From: Rotaria sp. Silwood1
Lineage: Eukaryota > Rotifera > Eurotatoria > Philodinida > Philodinidae
DNA length: 64,000 bases
NCBI GenBank assembly: GCA_905250075.1
Contig: CAJNOP010000040.1
Span: 395,498-459,497, forward strand
Direction of reading: 5' to 3'
The notes below the pieces were generated by a model that ran no database searches, was not told where the DNA came from, and saw nothing but the letters and a program-made list of their open reading frames with translations. The translations under genes were made by a program, and so were the position numbers. Of the stretch, positions 26,729 to 40,228 are shown piece by piece. Within the stretch, counting starts at the first letter, position 1. Each line of letters opens with the position of its first letter.

Positions 26729-27265
26729 ATGGCTGAATGTTATCAAGCTAGAACAAATATAACTATTCCTTGTCCTCCAAATACTACCGTTTATTTGTGA
26801 GTACATTGAGATATTGAGAGATACTTCAAAAAACAAAAAAAAAAGATATTTTTTCATTTAGTGCTGTAGCAGTTTTTGTACCTTTGGCCATTGTAATCGT
26901 GGTTATTGCTATATCTATTTATTTTCGATGTAGACATAAACGATTAGGAAGAGGTATGAAAATATAAAATAACTATTATTTTGAATTAAATATTGATTTT
27001 TATAGAACAACAACAACAAGAAACCAATATGACAACAAATCATTCGATAGAAAATTTCGATGGACAACAACGAGAATCACATCAATATCCACATCCACCT
27101 CGTTATTCAGCAACAATTGATAGTATTTTTGGTAAACCTCCACCTTATGAACAAACTATAGAACAACTAGAAGAAGTTAATGATACATTTGAAGATACAG
27201 TAACAATTATACCAGTGACAACGCTACCATCATCATCAACAGCACATTTAGTTCAATCGTCATGA
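26729..27265 (+). CDS. Small single-pass membrane protein with PPxY motif
   Basis: Three phase-matched exons, 26729-26796, 26862-26953 and 27006-27265, give 139 residues. A short N-terminal segment (~22 residues) has two Cys and N-glycosylation sequons NIT and NTT. One strongly hydrophobic segment follows (FAVAVFVPLAIVIVVIAISIYF), then a basic stop-transfer RCRHKR. The cytoplasmic tail is Gln-, Ser- and Thr-rich with PPRYS and GKPPPYEQ; PPPY is a canonical WW-domain ligand. Topology (N-out, type III) is inferred. Small PPxY membrane proteins commonly act as adaptors for NEDD4-type ubiquitin ligases, so that is a reasonable guess only. I do not recognise an orthologue. Confidence 0.65.
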
Positions 27266-30200
27266 GATTTGAATTAGTTAATATAATCTTTTCTAAATTA
27301 AATAAGGAATGTTTCAACGAGAACATTCAACATTTGTCATGCAACATGCTCGTCTACATGTTGATTTTTCATTGAAAGAGCTTAGAAATCATACTTCTTT
27401 GGATCGTATTGGATATATTATGTAGTTGTTTTTTTTTTATACAATATTGTTTCTTGAAGCTTTCTGTGGTATTTATTGAATAAATTGTTGAAATTTTCGT
27501 ATTTATCCTAATATTTAGTTTTCACACTTGTCTATACTTATTATTGACGTAAATAATAAATTAAAAAGTAACTCTCAAAATAGTGTTCATAGAATCGTAA
27601 ATAGAAAATACTTTTAGTTTTGAGTTTCTATGCGTTTAAGAATGGTAATTAGGATTATCATACTAATATTTATGTCTCTTTTCATTTATCAAGGTCACAG
27701 TAAGTATTTTAATGATTAGAAGAATTCATTTATAGCTGCGATAAGTAAATACTTTTACATTTATTTATTTACTCTTAAGTGATAATCCTCATCCTGTACT
27801 ATTTCTTAATAAGTCGTAGTTTGTACTACTTGCTAATTTTTGAAAAAGTGCTCAGTCTTGTAATATTGAACTGCGAATGAATCATTTATGTTAGTTATCA
27901 ACAATCCACTTAGGTATTCTTTTTTCTTTGGGTATGAACAATACTTATGTCGCGATCGAGTCTTTTGTGTATTTATTTATGTTGCGAATATAGATAATCA
28001 GTTGCTGTTAGTAAACGTTTATCAAATCGATGGTAACGTGTTTATGTATCATGGCAACTGAAAAAACACTAAATGAAGGATTCGATCAAATATTTAATTG
28101 TAAAGTTTTTTTATTAGAATTCTTTTGATCAAACAAGATCTACATCGTGAAAATATGTAATTTTCTTTTATAAAACTTAACTGAAAGTTTCTGGAAGTAA
28201 GAAATCGAAATCTGTGGATTGTTTATAGAAAATTTCGACAATAGAATGGTCAAATGGAATCGTCATTTAAATCTTAGTCTGTTACTGTTATTCGCAGTTA
28301 AGCCAACAAATATTTTATGAATGTCTGCCAACAGCTATTATGAACTATTCAGATCCGTAATGGGAAACTAAAGAGATGCAAAATCTAATCAGGTTTATCT
28401 GACATAACGTAAATGACTCATTCATACTGCAATACAACACATTTACCTTCTTTCTGTATTTGGTAGTTAATGAGACCTATCATATCATAATAAACTACAA
28501 GTCGGAGATGTATAAGATAAATTAAGTCAGACAAATTTTTGCGTCTAAAATACATATTAGATTCTCATTACATAAAGGTAAACTTTTTATTTTAATAAGA
28601 AAAGTCTATTTATTAATAATATTTGAACGTAATTCTTAGTCGACGACAAAACGTAAACTCTAAATATTACAGATCGAGAACAATTACCAATAATATTCAA
28701 CACTAAAGCACAAAACTTTTTCTCAAACATTGATTATAATCATTCGAAAAAAAGTACAAATCTTTAAATGAAGTGTTTACAAAATCATTATGTGTAGAAA
28801 AAAATATGTTTTCAAACTGATTTTCTTTTTCGAGAACATAAGATTAAACTGTCTAGAAAAACATGATAAACGTTAAGCATGCTAAAATATAATCAAGAAC
28901 TAATGTAAAACTTTTTTTCAGTAAAGTAATTGACATAAATAAATCATGAAATTTGAAGAAAGTTTAAGGCAATGACTTCCAGCTTATGTCAGAAAAAAGC
29001 TGATTTATCCATCTCTATTGTAACTATTCGAAATAATCATGTATTAGTACTAAATGAAAAACATGTCAATCATAAAAACACGCTCTATCACTATAGTAAG
29101 CAGGAATAATAGTAAGTGTATCGCTTCTACCATAGGTATTTCTTCGAGTTACATCCATCTTCTCATTCCAATACTATGTTTTGCTTGTTGATGAATATAT
29201 AAAATATAGAACATGGAACGTCTTTAAGAAGAATCTGACTCAGCAAGATTATCTAATATGTTAATCTATTTGAAACTTTTGTTATTAATTGTAAAAAAAG
29301 AAAATTTCATAAAAATTCGGATCGAGTAGATGAATAGAATTCATTTCGAATATGATTTGTCTTACTTGTATTTCGTAATTTATCGATAATTTGAAAAGAT
29401 ATTGTTTTATTTTCATATAGAAATTTTATGACAAACTATTAAGATCCAGAAAAACTGACTATAAGTTTTATTAAATTTGTTGACTACAAAATTTGATACA
29501 AGTATTTTTTTTATGGAGAAAGACGTGCTCTATTCAATCGAGGATATATTATAAATTTCTGTTACGTACATGGAAGTGAACTAAAGTTGACATGGTTCTG
29601 CATGGATTTGCAAGCGATGCAGTAAAATTTTCTTTAAAGTAGCCTGAAAAACAAAAGTTAATCTTTTGTTAGAATTATCGAAATTAAGATTAATGCATGA
29701 AAAGATAGCTCAAGGTATCATCTTTCACAAATGACATGATTTTTATTATTTGACATCTTCGTTTTTGAACAAAATTTTTAATGATTTCTCTCGTCAATTG
29801 CTAGAAAAATATGTTATTATTAGAAACACCAAGACAAACTTTTTTAGTTTTTCTTTGTTTATACTTTTTTTAATCGCACTTTCCAGAGTTCTTGAAAGAG
29901 CCTCAAGGTAGTCATTTGCTTTTTCTTTTCGATTGAAAGAGTATGTCACGATGCTAGGCATGACAAAACTTCATTTTTGAATTAAGCATTATGATTATTA
30001 TAAAATAAAAGAGCACTTTTATAATAATTAGAACGCAATTTTTGAGATTTTTTCGAAGCATTGAACGTTTTGTCCTTGTCGTGTCCTTGATAAGTGGAAA
30101 TTTAAAAACAGACTCTGTAACATCCTTCATAGAACGAAGGCACACAGTAAATTTATGAAATTGATCACAAACAAAGTCGAATTAAACTTATTCAACTGAT

Positions 30201-33200
30201 GAAGATCAGATTTTAATTTATCAATTAATTGATTTGATTAGTTAACTTTTTGTGTAAAAGAAAATCAGCATAGTATCGTGCAAAGATGAATGTGTGGATT
30301 TTTTATGATTCTTTAAATTTTGAACAGAACTCATCTATCTTTTACTTTACCTCATTTTATCTCTGTCGATATTAAAAATGAATAAAACAACATTTTTCGA
30401 CTTTATATTTAGTAATCTAATCAACTACGCCCGGGAACTTCATGGATTCCTTCATTAGTATAGTCGCTTATTTTATCATAAATTGTAATGAGAATCTGAA
30501 AGACTATCATTAACGCTATCCACAAAATGAATGCTAACTATACTACTGTGCCAATTAATGTTGTGTCTATATCACATATGTTACAACCTTGAGTATGAGA
30601 GACGAAAGAGACAAAGAAGATCACACAGAGGGATATTGTAAAAGATTAGTGTAATTATCACCACGAGAAACTTTTTAGATTTGTTTTTGAAGTTCTAATT
30701 TTGCCTTGTTCTTTTTCAAGAAAAACATAGTTGTTTCCAAAAAAAATCTATAAGTTAAAATATATTTTTGTCTGAAATGTTCTTAGCCAATTTTAAAGCT
30801 TCGTTAATTTTCATGAAGTACTTCAAATTTATGGAAAACTGTAAAAAAAAAATTAAATATAATTTAATATCTTAATCACACTTCATAGTTTCAAGATTAT
30901 TTACAACTAGTTAATTTGATGTTTTGTTTTTGAGTGGCTAATAAGAAATAAAAATTTCTATAACAAAATACAATAGTTTTATGTTGTTTTCAATGTACGT
31001 AAGAAAAACAAGAATTAAGTAGCCTGCGTCAAGGAACATTTTTGATGATCTCCAGTTAAAAATCCAAAGAAAAAGATTGCACAAAATTTCATCAAATTGA
31101 TAAAAAATTAACAGAATCCGCTTAATTAACAATTCAAATTGGTTATCGGTGATTAGCTCATCCAGTTTCTATCACTATCGTGCTCTTGATGAAGACAAAT
31201 AATTCGTATTTTTGTTTACACGTCAAATATAATGTATATATCAGTAATAGATGTAGATTCTAACTTTAAAAGTATATTAAAGTAGCCATATTTAAAGTAT
31301 TTATATTTTTGATTTTAATATCACACAAACTTTCTAAATATATAGAATATTGAACGAACTTAAATTCTTTTTGTACAAAAATATCCCTACTTTTCACTTT
31401 AGTTCGAAATTTTATTGCATTAGTATAAAATAAAATAAGAAACATATTTTAAATACAAATAAAATCTAAACTATGACATCCAATGAGTAACTTACAATTC
31501 CTATTGTACACACGAATTGAACAGTTTTGTAGTTAACATTCTGGAATTAATATGTATATTCGTTCAGGATAATAAAGTTAATAGTAATGATAAAATCAGA
31601 AATTTGGATAGAGTGACGCAATCGTTACCAGTAATTTTTGCTGATGATGAACCTTTAGATAGATCTATGTTTAGATATCAAACCATGCGAACAAAGGAAA
31701 AAACATGTTACTAATAGTAATATTCTGTTGTAATCTGACTTTCTTCTTTGTTCTTCTTTATAAGATAAAGAAATCCTTGATAAACATTCAAAGCAATGCT
31801 TTTTAAAAAGGTTATTTTGACTTTAATTCGACGAATTACATTGAGACTCAAAACCTCAGACAGGCTACACAATCTAACGCTTACTATATAAAGCATGGAT
31901 AATATAAAACGGAATCGATTAGTTAATGTAAATAGCCTGCCATCAGATATATCCAAACCACTTATCATTTATCGGAAACAGTACTAAACGTATGACACTC
32001 CCACCAATGATGTTAAATATTTCATCAATAAAGATATGTATTGAAATATATATGAGAAGTCTTTTTATTCATTTCAATTATTAAGTAATTTTACACTGTT
32101 GTGTATAAATAAAATGATTATTCTCAAAAGTAAAAGAAATCTAGAATAGATTTGGAACCAAAGTTTTTTATGTTTAGTTTTGTATTTGAAGTATAGTTTT
32201 GCTTTTGAACCAAATTTATATTAATCGTTTGTAATTTGATAAGTGTTGTTGAATCTCAAACTATTTATATTATTATTATCAAAGAGTCAATTCAAATCGA
32301 AATAAAATCTCAAGAGTTTGGGTTTTTTGTACTCCTAATTATTTCTATAAATATTAATGTAAAAAAAATATCGTCTAATTTTAAATTAATTATGATGAAA
32401 AAGTCGCGCCATAATTCTATAGTAATTAAAGTCTAATTAAATATAAACTCTACTTGAATGTAAAAAAAACAACCATTTTGACAATCGTTTCGTCAGTAAG
32501 TTATTATATTAACACATTTCTGTCTCATTCGATACTATCTTTTGTCTTCCAGGAACAACTTTTCTGAAGAATATCTAATACTAGACATCTTGTTTTCCTA
32601 TTTCTTCATGCGTGCAATAACCTTCAGGAACATGTTAAAGTGCGACATCTAAGACATTCAATCTTTGTTTTGTTTCTACTCTAAGTAGAGTCATAACTTT
32701 ATTTTAACTTATTGTGATTTTCACGTATCTCTATATAAATAAATAAAATGTGTATATTTCTGCCATTTTTTTTTTCTTTAACAAAAAATTATTCCATAAT
32801 TTACCATTGACTAACATAGCAGCAAGTAGCTATTAGTAAGAGGAAAAAAAGCAAATAAACAAGCGATGCTTCCTTACATTCACACTTCTATTCGAATTCT
32901 TTTTTTTCCCACTAGACATAGAAAAATCGAGACGCACAACAAAAGTATAACATTCGTCTCTTATCGATTCATCAGTGAAGTCGAAAAAAAAAGAACAGAA
33001 TTTTGTTTTCACAATGAGTATCGTAGAATTTATCGATGTGTTACTTAGTTTTGTTGCATAATCATTTCTGTATATGCCCCTATTCTTTTTCAAGATATTA
33101 CGTCTTTTTTCTATATAAAAAAAGAAATAGAAATATATTATTCGACTATCAATTGCATGAATTAGACTATATATTATACTATTTCCGATTATTATTATCG

Positions 33201-33266
33201 CCTTATTCAGGCGTTCGATCTGTTCAAATATAATTATTTCATATAGGATAATTAAGTAAATATCAA
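27266..33266. other. Six-kilobase gene-poor AT-rich region
   Basis: No supported gene. One copy of a dispersed repeat lies near 29880-30090. A possible 3' exon (31570-31714, after GTTCAG) could be part of a gene whose other exons I cannot find. The last 20 bases before 33267 follow a CATATAG acceptor belonging to the FMR1 gene. Confidence 0.4.
29880..30090 (+). repeat. Interspersed repeat family, copy 1
   Basis: Similar in order to 52560-52760 and, inverted, to 54600-54820. Shared blocks are AGAGTTCTTGAAAGA-type, a TGTCATGATGC-type block, and GAGCACTTTTATAATAATTAG followed by a TTTTTGAGA-like block. Copies are diverged, so the family is old. No coding frame or clear ends. Confidence 0.55.
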
Positions 33267-36200
33267 ATGGAAGATCTCAGCGTTGAAGTAGGACATCCAA
33301 ATGGTGCCTATTACAGAGTGAGTAAAAAAATAAATAAAATATTATTGAAAAAAAAAATTAAATAAAAAAAATAATTTTTTCTAGGCATACGTCTATGATG
33401 TCGATGAAACTGGTATTGATATTGCATATGAGCAAGAGTAAATTCATCGAAATAATTAAACTTAAGATTAAAAAAAAATAAGAAATTTATATTTCTTTTT
33501 TAGTTTCTTCCCTCCAGCAAAAATTTTATTTTCCGAGAATCGTGTTCGACTTCCACCTGATTCATCAGATGTCAAAAAATTATCACCTGGTGATCGATGC
33601 GAAGTATTTACAATTATATATTTATTTAAATAAAACTAGACATATATATATATATATGTATATATTTAGGTCCTATCTAAAGCAAAAGAAGGTGAACCAC
33701 TTGCTTGGTGGTTAGCTTGTGCCAAAATGTTTAAAGGTGATTTTTTTGTTGTCGATTATGAAGTTACTGCTCAAGGCAACAGCTATTCGGAAATTGTACC
33801 TAGTGATAAAGTCCGTTGTCCAAACACAAAGTATATATATATATCTATATACACATAATGAGACAAAATATTAATTTAATATTATATTTAGTCCTCCAAT
33901 AACTTCTTCAACGTTTAAAAGAATAGAATTACCCGTTGGGAAAGATTTACAAGAACTGTAAGAATAATAATTATTTTAAAAATTTGTAAGCTATTTTTTT
34001 GATTATTAGATGTAGCAATCCAGCTAATCATAAAGATTTTAAACGAACAACAGGTGCTGCCATTGTGCGATATGACAAGCAAAAGGACTCTCTTGTAGTC
34101 ATCGTAAGTTTATTAAATTTTTTTATTCATGTGATTCTTGTTTTTTTTTTTTGTTTTCTTATTTTTAATAGTCAGATAATGATGCTACTATTCGTCGAGC
34201 TCAAATCTTATCCGATATGCATTTTCGAAATTTACGTTCAAAAGCTAAACTTGTACAAGAAACTGAAAAAGTTTATAAACAACTTGAAGTAAAATTATCA
34301 AATACAAAAAAAAAAAAAGTTTTTTTTATAATTTGAAAAAATATTTTGTTTTTATTTTCTTTAGCGCATAATGGTTAATCAAACAGCAAAATATTTTGAA
34401 AAATTTACTGTAAACAATGAATTAATGGGTCTTGCTATTGGTGCACATGGTTCAAATATATTAAAAGCTCGAGAAGTACCCGGTATAACAGCTATTGAAG
34501 TTGAAGATGAAACTTGTACAATAAAAGTATTCGGTGATGTATGTCATTATATTATCGTATATTGAAATGATTTTTAAAAAAAATGAGTTAATTTTTAGAC
34601 TGAAAAAGCTGTTAAAGAAGCACGTAGTATACTTGAATATGTTGAAGATACTGTATCGATTCCTCGAGAATTGATTGGTAACGAATGACAAGATTCTTTT
34701 TTTTTTTTTTATTTATGATTGAAATATTTTAGGTAAAGTTATTGGTAAAAAGGGTCATATTATTCAAGAAATCGTTGATAAAAGTGGAGTTATACGAGTT
34801 AAAATTGAAGGCGACAATGAACAAGCAACACCACGAGATGAAAATAATTATCCTGTATGATTGACTAATGGCAAAAAGAAGAATCATTATAATATTTATC
34901 TTTTTTTTTTTTGTTTAATCATAGAGTCAAGTTCCGTTTGTATTTGTTGGTACAGTCGAAAGTATTACTAATGCCAAAGTTTTACTTGATTATCATATAG
35001 CTTGTTTAAAAGTAAATTAAGAAACAAAAAAGCAAAAAAAAAAAAACAAAGGAGAATTCTATTTTCTTTTAAAAGGAATTCGATGAATTACAAGAAAAAA
35101 AAATTCAAGTCAGTGAACAATTTCGTACTATAATTGCTCCACAACAAAATGCCGGAATGAATTCAACTAATAATAATATGGCTTATCCAAGTGGACGTCA
35201 TCAACGGTAAGAATTCATTATGAAAAAATTAAATTATTTTTTTTTTTTCTTATAGTTATGAATCGGATCGAATGAGCAACTCTGGTAATACACGAAATTA
35301 TCGTGATACAGGCTATCAACAACAATATCCTCAACAACGTAATGACAGCAATAATAATACTCAACAATCATCACGTCGACCGAATAATTATCCAACTGGT
35401 ACTGGTAATCGTGGACGTCGTGGTCTGGGTCCTCATTCATATCGGGGTGGTACACAAAGTGATGCTGGTACTGGTGGTAAGTTTAATATCAAATGAGAAT
35501 CATTGTTTTTGTTTTATTTTTTACGATATGAATTCGTTCGTTGATGAGTTATATGAATATAAATTAATAATATTTATCTTCACAGATGAAGCGAGCGAGT
35601 ATGGTGATGTATCATCATCAACAATTAGTACCAGTCGAAAACATCGTGACTGGGCAGCTCAGGTCGAAAGTGAACAACAACACGAGACTGGTTATAGTAC
35701 TGATAGTATGATACAACCGAATAATTTACCGAGAGGTGCTGGTGGACGAGGAGGACGACGCGGTTGGAAACGTAGTAGACCACCATTACCTATTCATAAA
35801 GGTGTGCTTACAACTCATGCCTGTTTTTTCTTGCTTGATTGATACCATTGCATATGCATATATACACAACTAGTATCAAAATTATTTAGCAAGATTTATT
35901 TCAATTTTTATTTCCACTGAAGTAATTGTTAGAAAGAATTCGAAAAGAAATAAAAATTATTATGAGATTCGTGAGGATAAAAACTCAAAAAAAAAAGAAA
36001 AACTAAAAGCCTAGCTATTCAGTACCTAGAGCATGTAAATATAATTTTGTTTAGACTATACAGAACGATACAGTAAACCATCATCTACAATATGAGACAT
36101 CGGCGATTTCTTTGCAATGTTTTGTTTTGGGTGACATATATTAATTTGATTGAAGGTCAAAATATAGTTGTTCTATAAGCAAATTGCAAGAAAACAACTT

Positions 36201-37117
36201 CAGGAGCTTTCGTAAGATTACTATATTTCAGCTAAAAAACATCATACAGAATTCGGAAACGTTTCATTCTGTAGAGAATTGTTTGTTTGATCGTTCTATA
36301 TAGTTTAAACGAAATTATATTTAGTTTTCTGGAGTTCCTACTATTAGAAACTTGATAATAATTTTTATTCTGTCATGGATGTTTTGTGACACTTACGACA
36401 GTCGATAAAAATTGAAAATTAACATTGTTGAATAATTTTCATACTAACTGTATGAATGCGCACAATCATAACAAGATTATCAATCGCATGTATAAAGATA
36501 ATAAGCATATTTCTTGTTCTAGATGCATGGTTGCTGTGTATTAAAATGACGCTATGATTTTTTATTTTGTATATGAATGAAATTTCAAAAAATAAATAAA
36601 CAAAAATTTCTTTTATTTGTTAGGTTATGGCGATCGACGTCGAAATAATGACAATGATAGTACTGTATATGACACTGAACAAACAAATGGTTGGTTAAAA
36701 TTTTTATTTGAAAAACAGATAGTTTTTTATTCATTGTATTTTACTTTTATAGAAGGTCAACAACAGAATAACGATCAATATTCATCTCAACATAATAATT
36801 ATAATAATCGATATGGTTCTAGTCGTGGTGCTCGTGGTCATCGAAGTGGGCAAAATCGATATACTATCAATCAAGATGAATATTATGAAGATAATTATGG
36901 CAGTAGCGGCCAATCACAGCAACAACAACAAATATCGACATCAAAAAAGTCTCAACAATCATCATCAAATAATAATAATAATGGAATTCATTCAGGTGAT
37001 GGAGCAACATCTGAAACAGTTAATGGTAGTAGTAATAACGATGCACCGAAAGCACAACGAATGCCTAAACAGCAACAACAACAACAACAACAACAACAAT
37101 CGAACGGTGTTAAATAA
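33267..37117 (+). CDS. FMR1/FXR family RNA-binding translational regulator
   Basis: Sixteen phase-consistent coding exons: 33267-33317, 33385-33437, 33504-33603, 33670-33830, 33892-33957, 34010-34103, 34172-34288, 34365-34538, 34599-34677, 34733-34854, 34925-35011, 35076-35206, 35256-35476, 35586-35801, 36624-36689 and 36753-37117; about 700 residues (human FMRP 632). Tandem Agenet/Tudor domains occupy the N-terminus ([24 protein letters not shown]). KH1 has loop GAHG near 240. KH2 has [18 protein letters not shown] near 300, and keeps the Ile equivalent to human Ile304. An RGG-type patch ([11 protein letters not shown]) lies near 535, and a Gln/Asn-rich tail ends in about ten Gln. Family role: mRNA binding, polysome association and translational repression, especially in neurons. 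CATATAG ends at 33246, 20 nt before the ATG. Intron 14 (822 bp) is unusually long. The last intron is 63 bp and stays in frame if retained. Confidence 0.95.
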
Positions 37118-39754
37118 AGAACAGTAGAGAGAAATATTCAACAAAAAAACAACAACAACAACAATGACATCGGCAACAATATAAAAATCGATTTATTGTC
37201 TTTTAAGTTTCTGTTTTTTTTCTCTTGTTTGTTTTGTTTATTGCTACTCCATCCAAAAAACCAAAAAATGAAATACACATGTTTTTTTGTTTTATTATTA
37301 TTACTACTGCCACCTATTTGTCGAGTTAGCATGCGAATATGTTCATCTCTTTCTTTCTTTTCTGGTTGCTGATTTCTCTCTCTTGCTCTAAGTCTCGTTA
37401 TCCTCTTTTTTTTTTCTTTTTCTTTTCTCATGTTGTTGTACATGATCTCTCTTTAGTCGTCTTAAACATTGTGGAATGGTTTCATCGTTATGAATGGAGT
37501 GAAAGAAAATATATATACATACAGAGATAAAATAACCGGCTTTATTATTCAGTTGTCTTCCAGCAACCGAAAAGAACTTGCCATGTTATATTATATTATC
37601 TTTAATATCGGTTTTTTTTTCTTTTGTGATCCTCATCCTATTCGTTTGACGTGTATGTTTCATGTTCATTTTTTTTCTTTTCTTCTATTGCTTCTATAAA
37701 TCTAGCTTGTTTTGCTTCGTTTATGTCTCTCACTTTTCATTGATGACGTTAATCATCTGTGTATGTGTTTGGCCTATCTGTCTGTTTCCTTTTTCCCGTT
37801 TGTTTTTTTTTGCTACTGATGTCTGTTCCTTATATATTGCACAAGCGAACAACACACATCGTCACATACATGAGAATCTTGAAGTCTTTTGTCGTGTTTC
37901 TTTTTTTTTTTGTTCTTTCCTTTTTTTTGCGTTTGTTTCATTATTCTTTTTTTTTTTGCTAAAAAAACAAGTATTAAAGCATACAAGATGGTGACACGAG
38001 ATAATTGTTCTATCAATAGAAATGCTTCAACAGAACAATTTGCATGATACATATGATCAAAAGATATATGTATACAAATGTTTATCAAGATAAATAGAAG
38101 TATGACTGAGTGCATGAGCAAGCATCGTACCATAATCAGATAGACAACAAGGAATAAAAAATGAGTCGGTATTTCGATGTAACTATTCTCAGTTTCATTC
38201 TATGTTCCACATTCTCCGTCAAAGAAATATGTATAAAAATATATTCGATAAGTACAGATTCCTTTATGTCTACTCAGGCTTCTAAACTGATGGTGGAAAA
38301 ACTTTGCATTAATTTTTGTTTTCACTATGGTATAACAACAATTCATTGTAGAGACTTGATAGTTTTCTTGTTAGCAACAAGAAGTAACGCCTTAACTATA
38401 CTTTGTACAAATATTTGATTCAAAATATTTAAGGAAGGTTGAGAAATTTCTTTGCACGCTTCTGGAATTGAAACGAAAAAACTCCATTCACTAAGAACAT
38501 TGGTCTTATATTCTGTCTTTCATCGGATTTTGTAGTGCTACACTATGGTAATGTAAATAGATAAGAAAAAAGTTTTCAAGCTACCAATTGAGTTCGACAT
38601 TGGCATTATTCTAACAGCTTTCGCTAACGAAAAATTTTCACAATGAAAAAATGATTTCAAAAAATACTGTCTTTTCTAGTAATCGAAATTATTTTAACGT
38701 CAAGTTTAGTGAGCTATCTACGAAAGCATATTATATAAAACAGAATGTTATACATTTTGAAAAGAAAACTTCCTTTGACGTTGTACAATGAAAAATCAAG
38801 TTTTTAATAAAACTGTTTTGTATGAAATCTGTGCTTCTATAAGTTGAAAATAGGGATGCAACAAATCCTTATTTTTTGTATAAAGATTGGAATATTTCTG
38901 AATGACAACCCATCAAATCTTCGTGTCAATTATAATCAGTTTTAATCGCTCTTTCTGATATTGATATTTATTTACCAAATCTTGCGTAAAGTTTCGCAGG
39001 ATTTGGTGAAAATGGCGATATATTTAACAAATCCCACCAAATCCTACGCAAGATTTGGTAGAGATTTGGTAAATAAATATCAGTATCAGAAAAAGTGATT
39101 AAAACTGATTATAATTGACACGAAGATTTGATGGGTTTTCATTCAGAAAAATTCCAATCTTTGTACAAAAAATAAGGATTTGTTGCATCTCTAGTTGAAA
39201 ATTTTGATACCACTAGCAAACTCACATTGCGTCGGTTGTATTCACATATAGCATGCCTAAAAATTTCGAAAGCTAAGTGCAAGACGAATCGATCAAATAA
39301 ACTTTATTGATTTTGTATGATATTGCAAGGCATTGTTCTAGTCAAACGTGTTCTTAAAACTGTTCAATCTTCGGTAAATATTTTAGACCGAATATTTGTG
39401 CAAAGCTTTGTAGTCAACACTTTACTCTTTTTTTTTTTTACAAGAAAATTATCAAATGTCGACGACGACTTGTTGTTACGTTATACTAACAAAACAATCA
39501 ATAGAGAAATTTTTCATCATCAGTTATCTTAATCTCTTCAGCATTTATATCATGTATCACAAAGATTGAAGTTAAATCTCACGTGACTATGCACGTGATT
39601 ATATTCTAAGAGATCAAAAAATCTATTCTATTTAATCACAGATTGAAAATATCAACCTAGACAATGACCCATTTTTTTGTTTATCATTATGAATGATAAC
39701 GATGATGCTTGGCTAGCATATTTGTTATTGTTATTCAAAAAAATAAAAAAAAAG
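37118..39754. other. FMR1 3' UTR and intergenic region with a MITE
   Basis: Begins with CAA microsatellite continuing past the stop, then ~800 bases of poly-T/poly-A-rich sequence in which open frames are artefacts of homopolymers. The only defined element is the foldback transposon at 38851-39193. Confidence 0.45.
38851..39193. mobile_element. hAT-type foldback MITE, 343 bp
   Basis: Starts TAGGGATGCAACAAATCC and ends with the complement of TAGAGATGCAACAAATCC (one mismatch in the first 18). Complementarity continues through almost the whole length, giving a near-complete hairpin with a centre near 39010-39030. The 8-bp duplication GTTGAAAA flanks it exactly at 38843-38850 and 39194-39201. 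The TAGRGATGCA end and 8-bp duplication are hAT hallmarks. It has no transposase. Confidence 0.88.
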
Positions 39755-40228
39755 ATAATACTCAATTGTTCCTTTTAATTTTAAATACTCTTGTATTCAT
39801 AATAGCAACAACAATTGTGTGTCCTGGTTTTTTTTTTGTAAGTGTAACTCGACTGGTAATAGCACAACAAGCTAATAAAAATTGCATGTGTATACATTAA
39901 ATATGAGTGTAGGTATAAATGGTGGTGATCCATGTACTTATAAAAGTAAGACTAGAACTATTCATTGTGTCCTTTATTGTATATTGTCTCATTCAATATC
40001 GTATTTCTAGAAATTCGAGATGATAACAATACAGATAGTAATTATGATAATCATTTAAGCACAAATGTATCAGAATTAAATGTTACACGTACTCCAAATA
40101 CTTATATTTTTAGTACTCATACACAGCAATTAAATTCTTCAACAGCCTTCAATTATTCCTCATCGAGTACGACAAATGAATCTGCATCAGATAATAGATC
40201 ATCAAATGATCATAGTAAAACATCCTGA
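39755..40228 (+). CDS. Partial gene model: possible small membrane protein, 3' part
   Basis: Phase-matched exons can be drawn at 39755-39837, 39912-39945 and 40011-40228 (introns of 74 and 65 bp; TGA at 40226-40228). The first exon encodes a hydrophobic segment (LFLLILNTLVFIIATTIV), the rest a Ser/Asn/Thr-rich tail with several NxS/T sequons. The 5' exon is not located: the frame has no ATG before the hydrophobic segment. An alternative is a 2-exon gene from ATG 39903 (GINGGDPCTYK) lacking the membrane segment. The general plan, one membrane segment and a polar tail, resembles the gene at 26729, but sequence similarity is not evident. Confidence 0.35.

Noticed and set aside
31517-31714. Possible 3' exon after GTTCAG at 31570
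   Set aside because: Isolated; no upstream exon or family match, so it cannot be supported as a gene.
37138-38133. Several overlapping open frames rich in Phe or Lys on both strands
   Set aside because: They are translations of poly-T and poly-A tracts in the FMR1 3' region.
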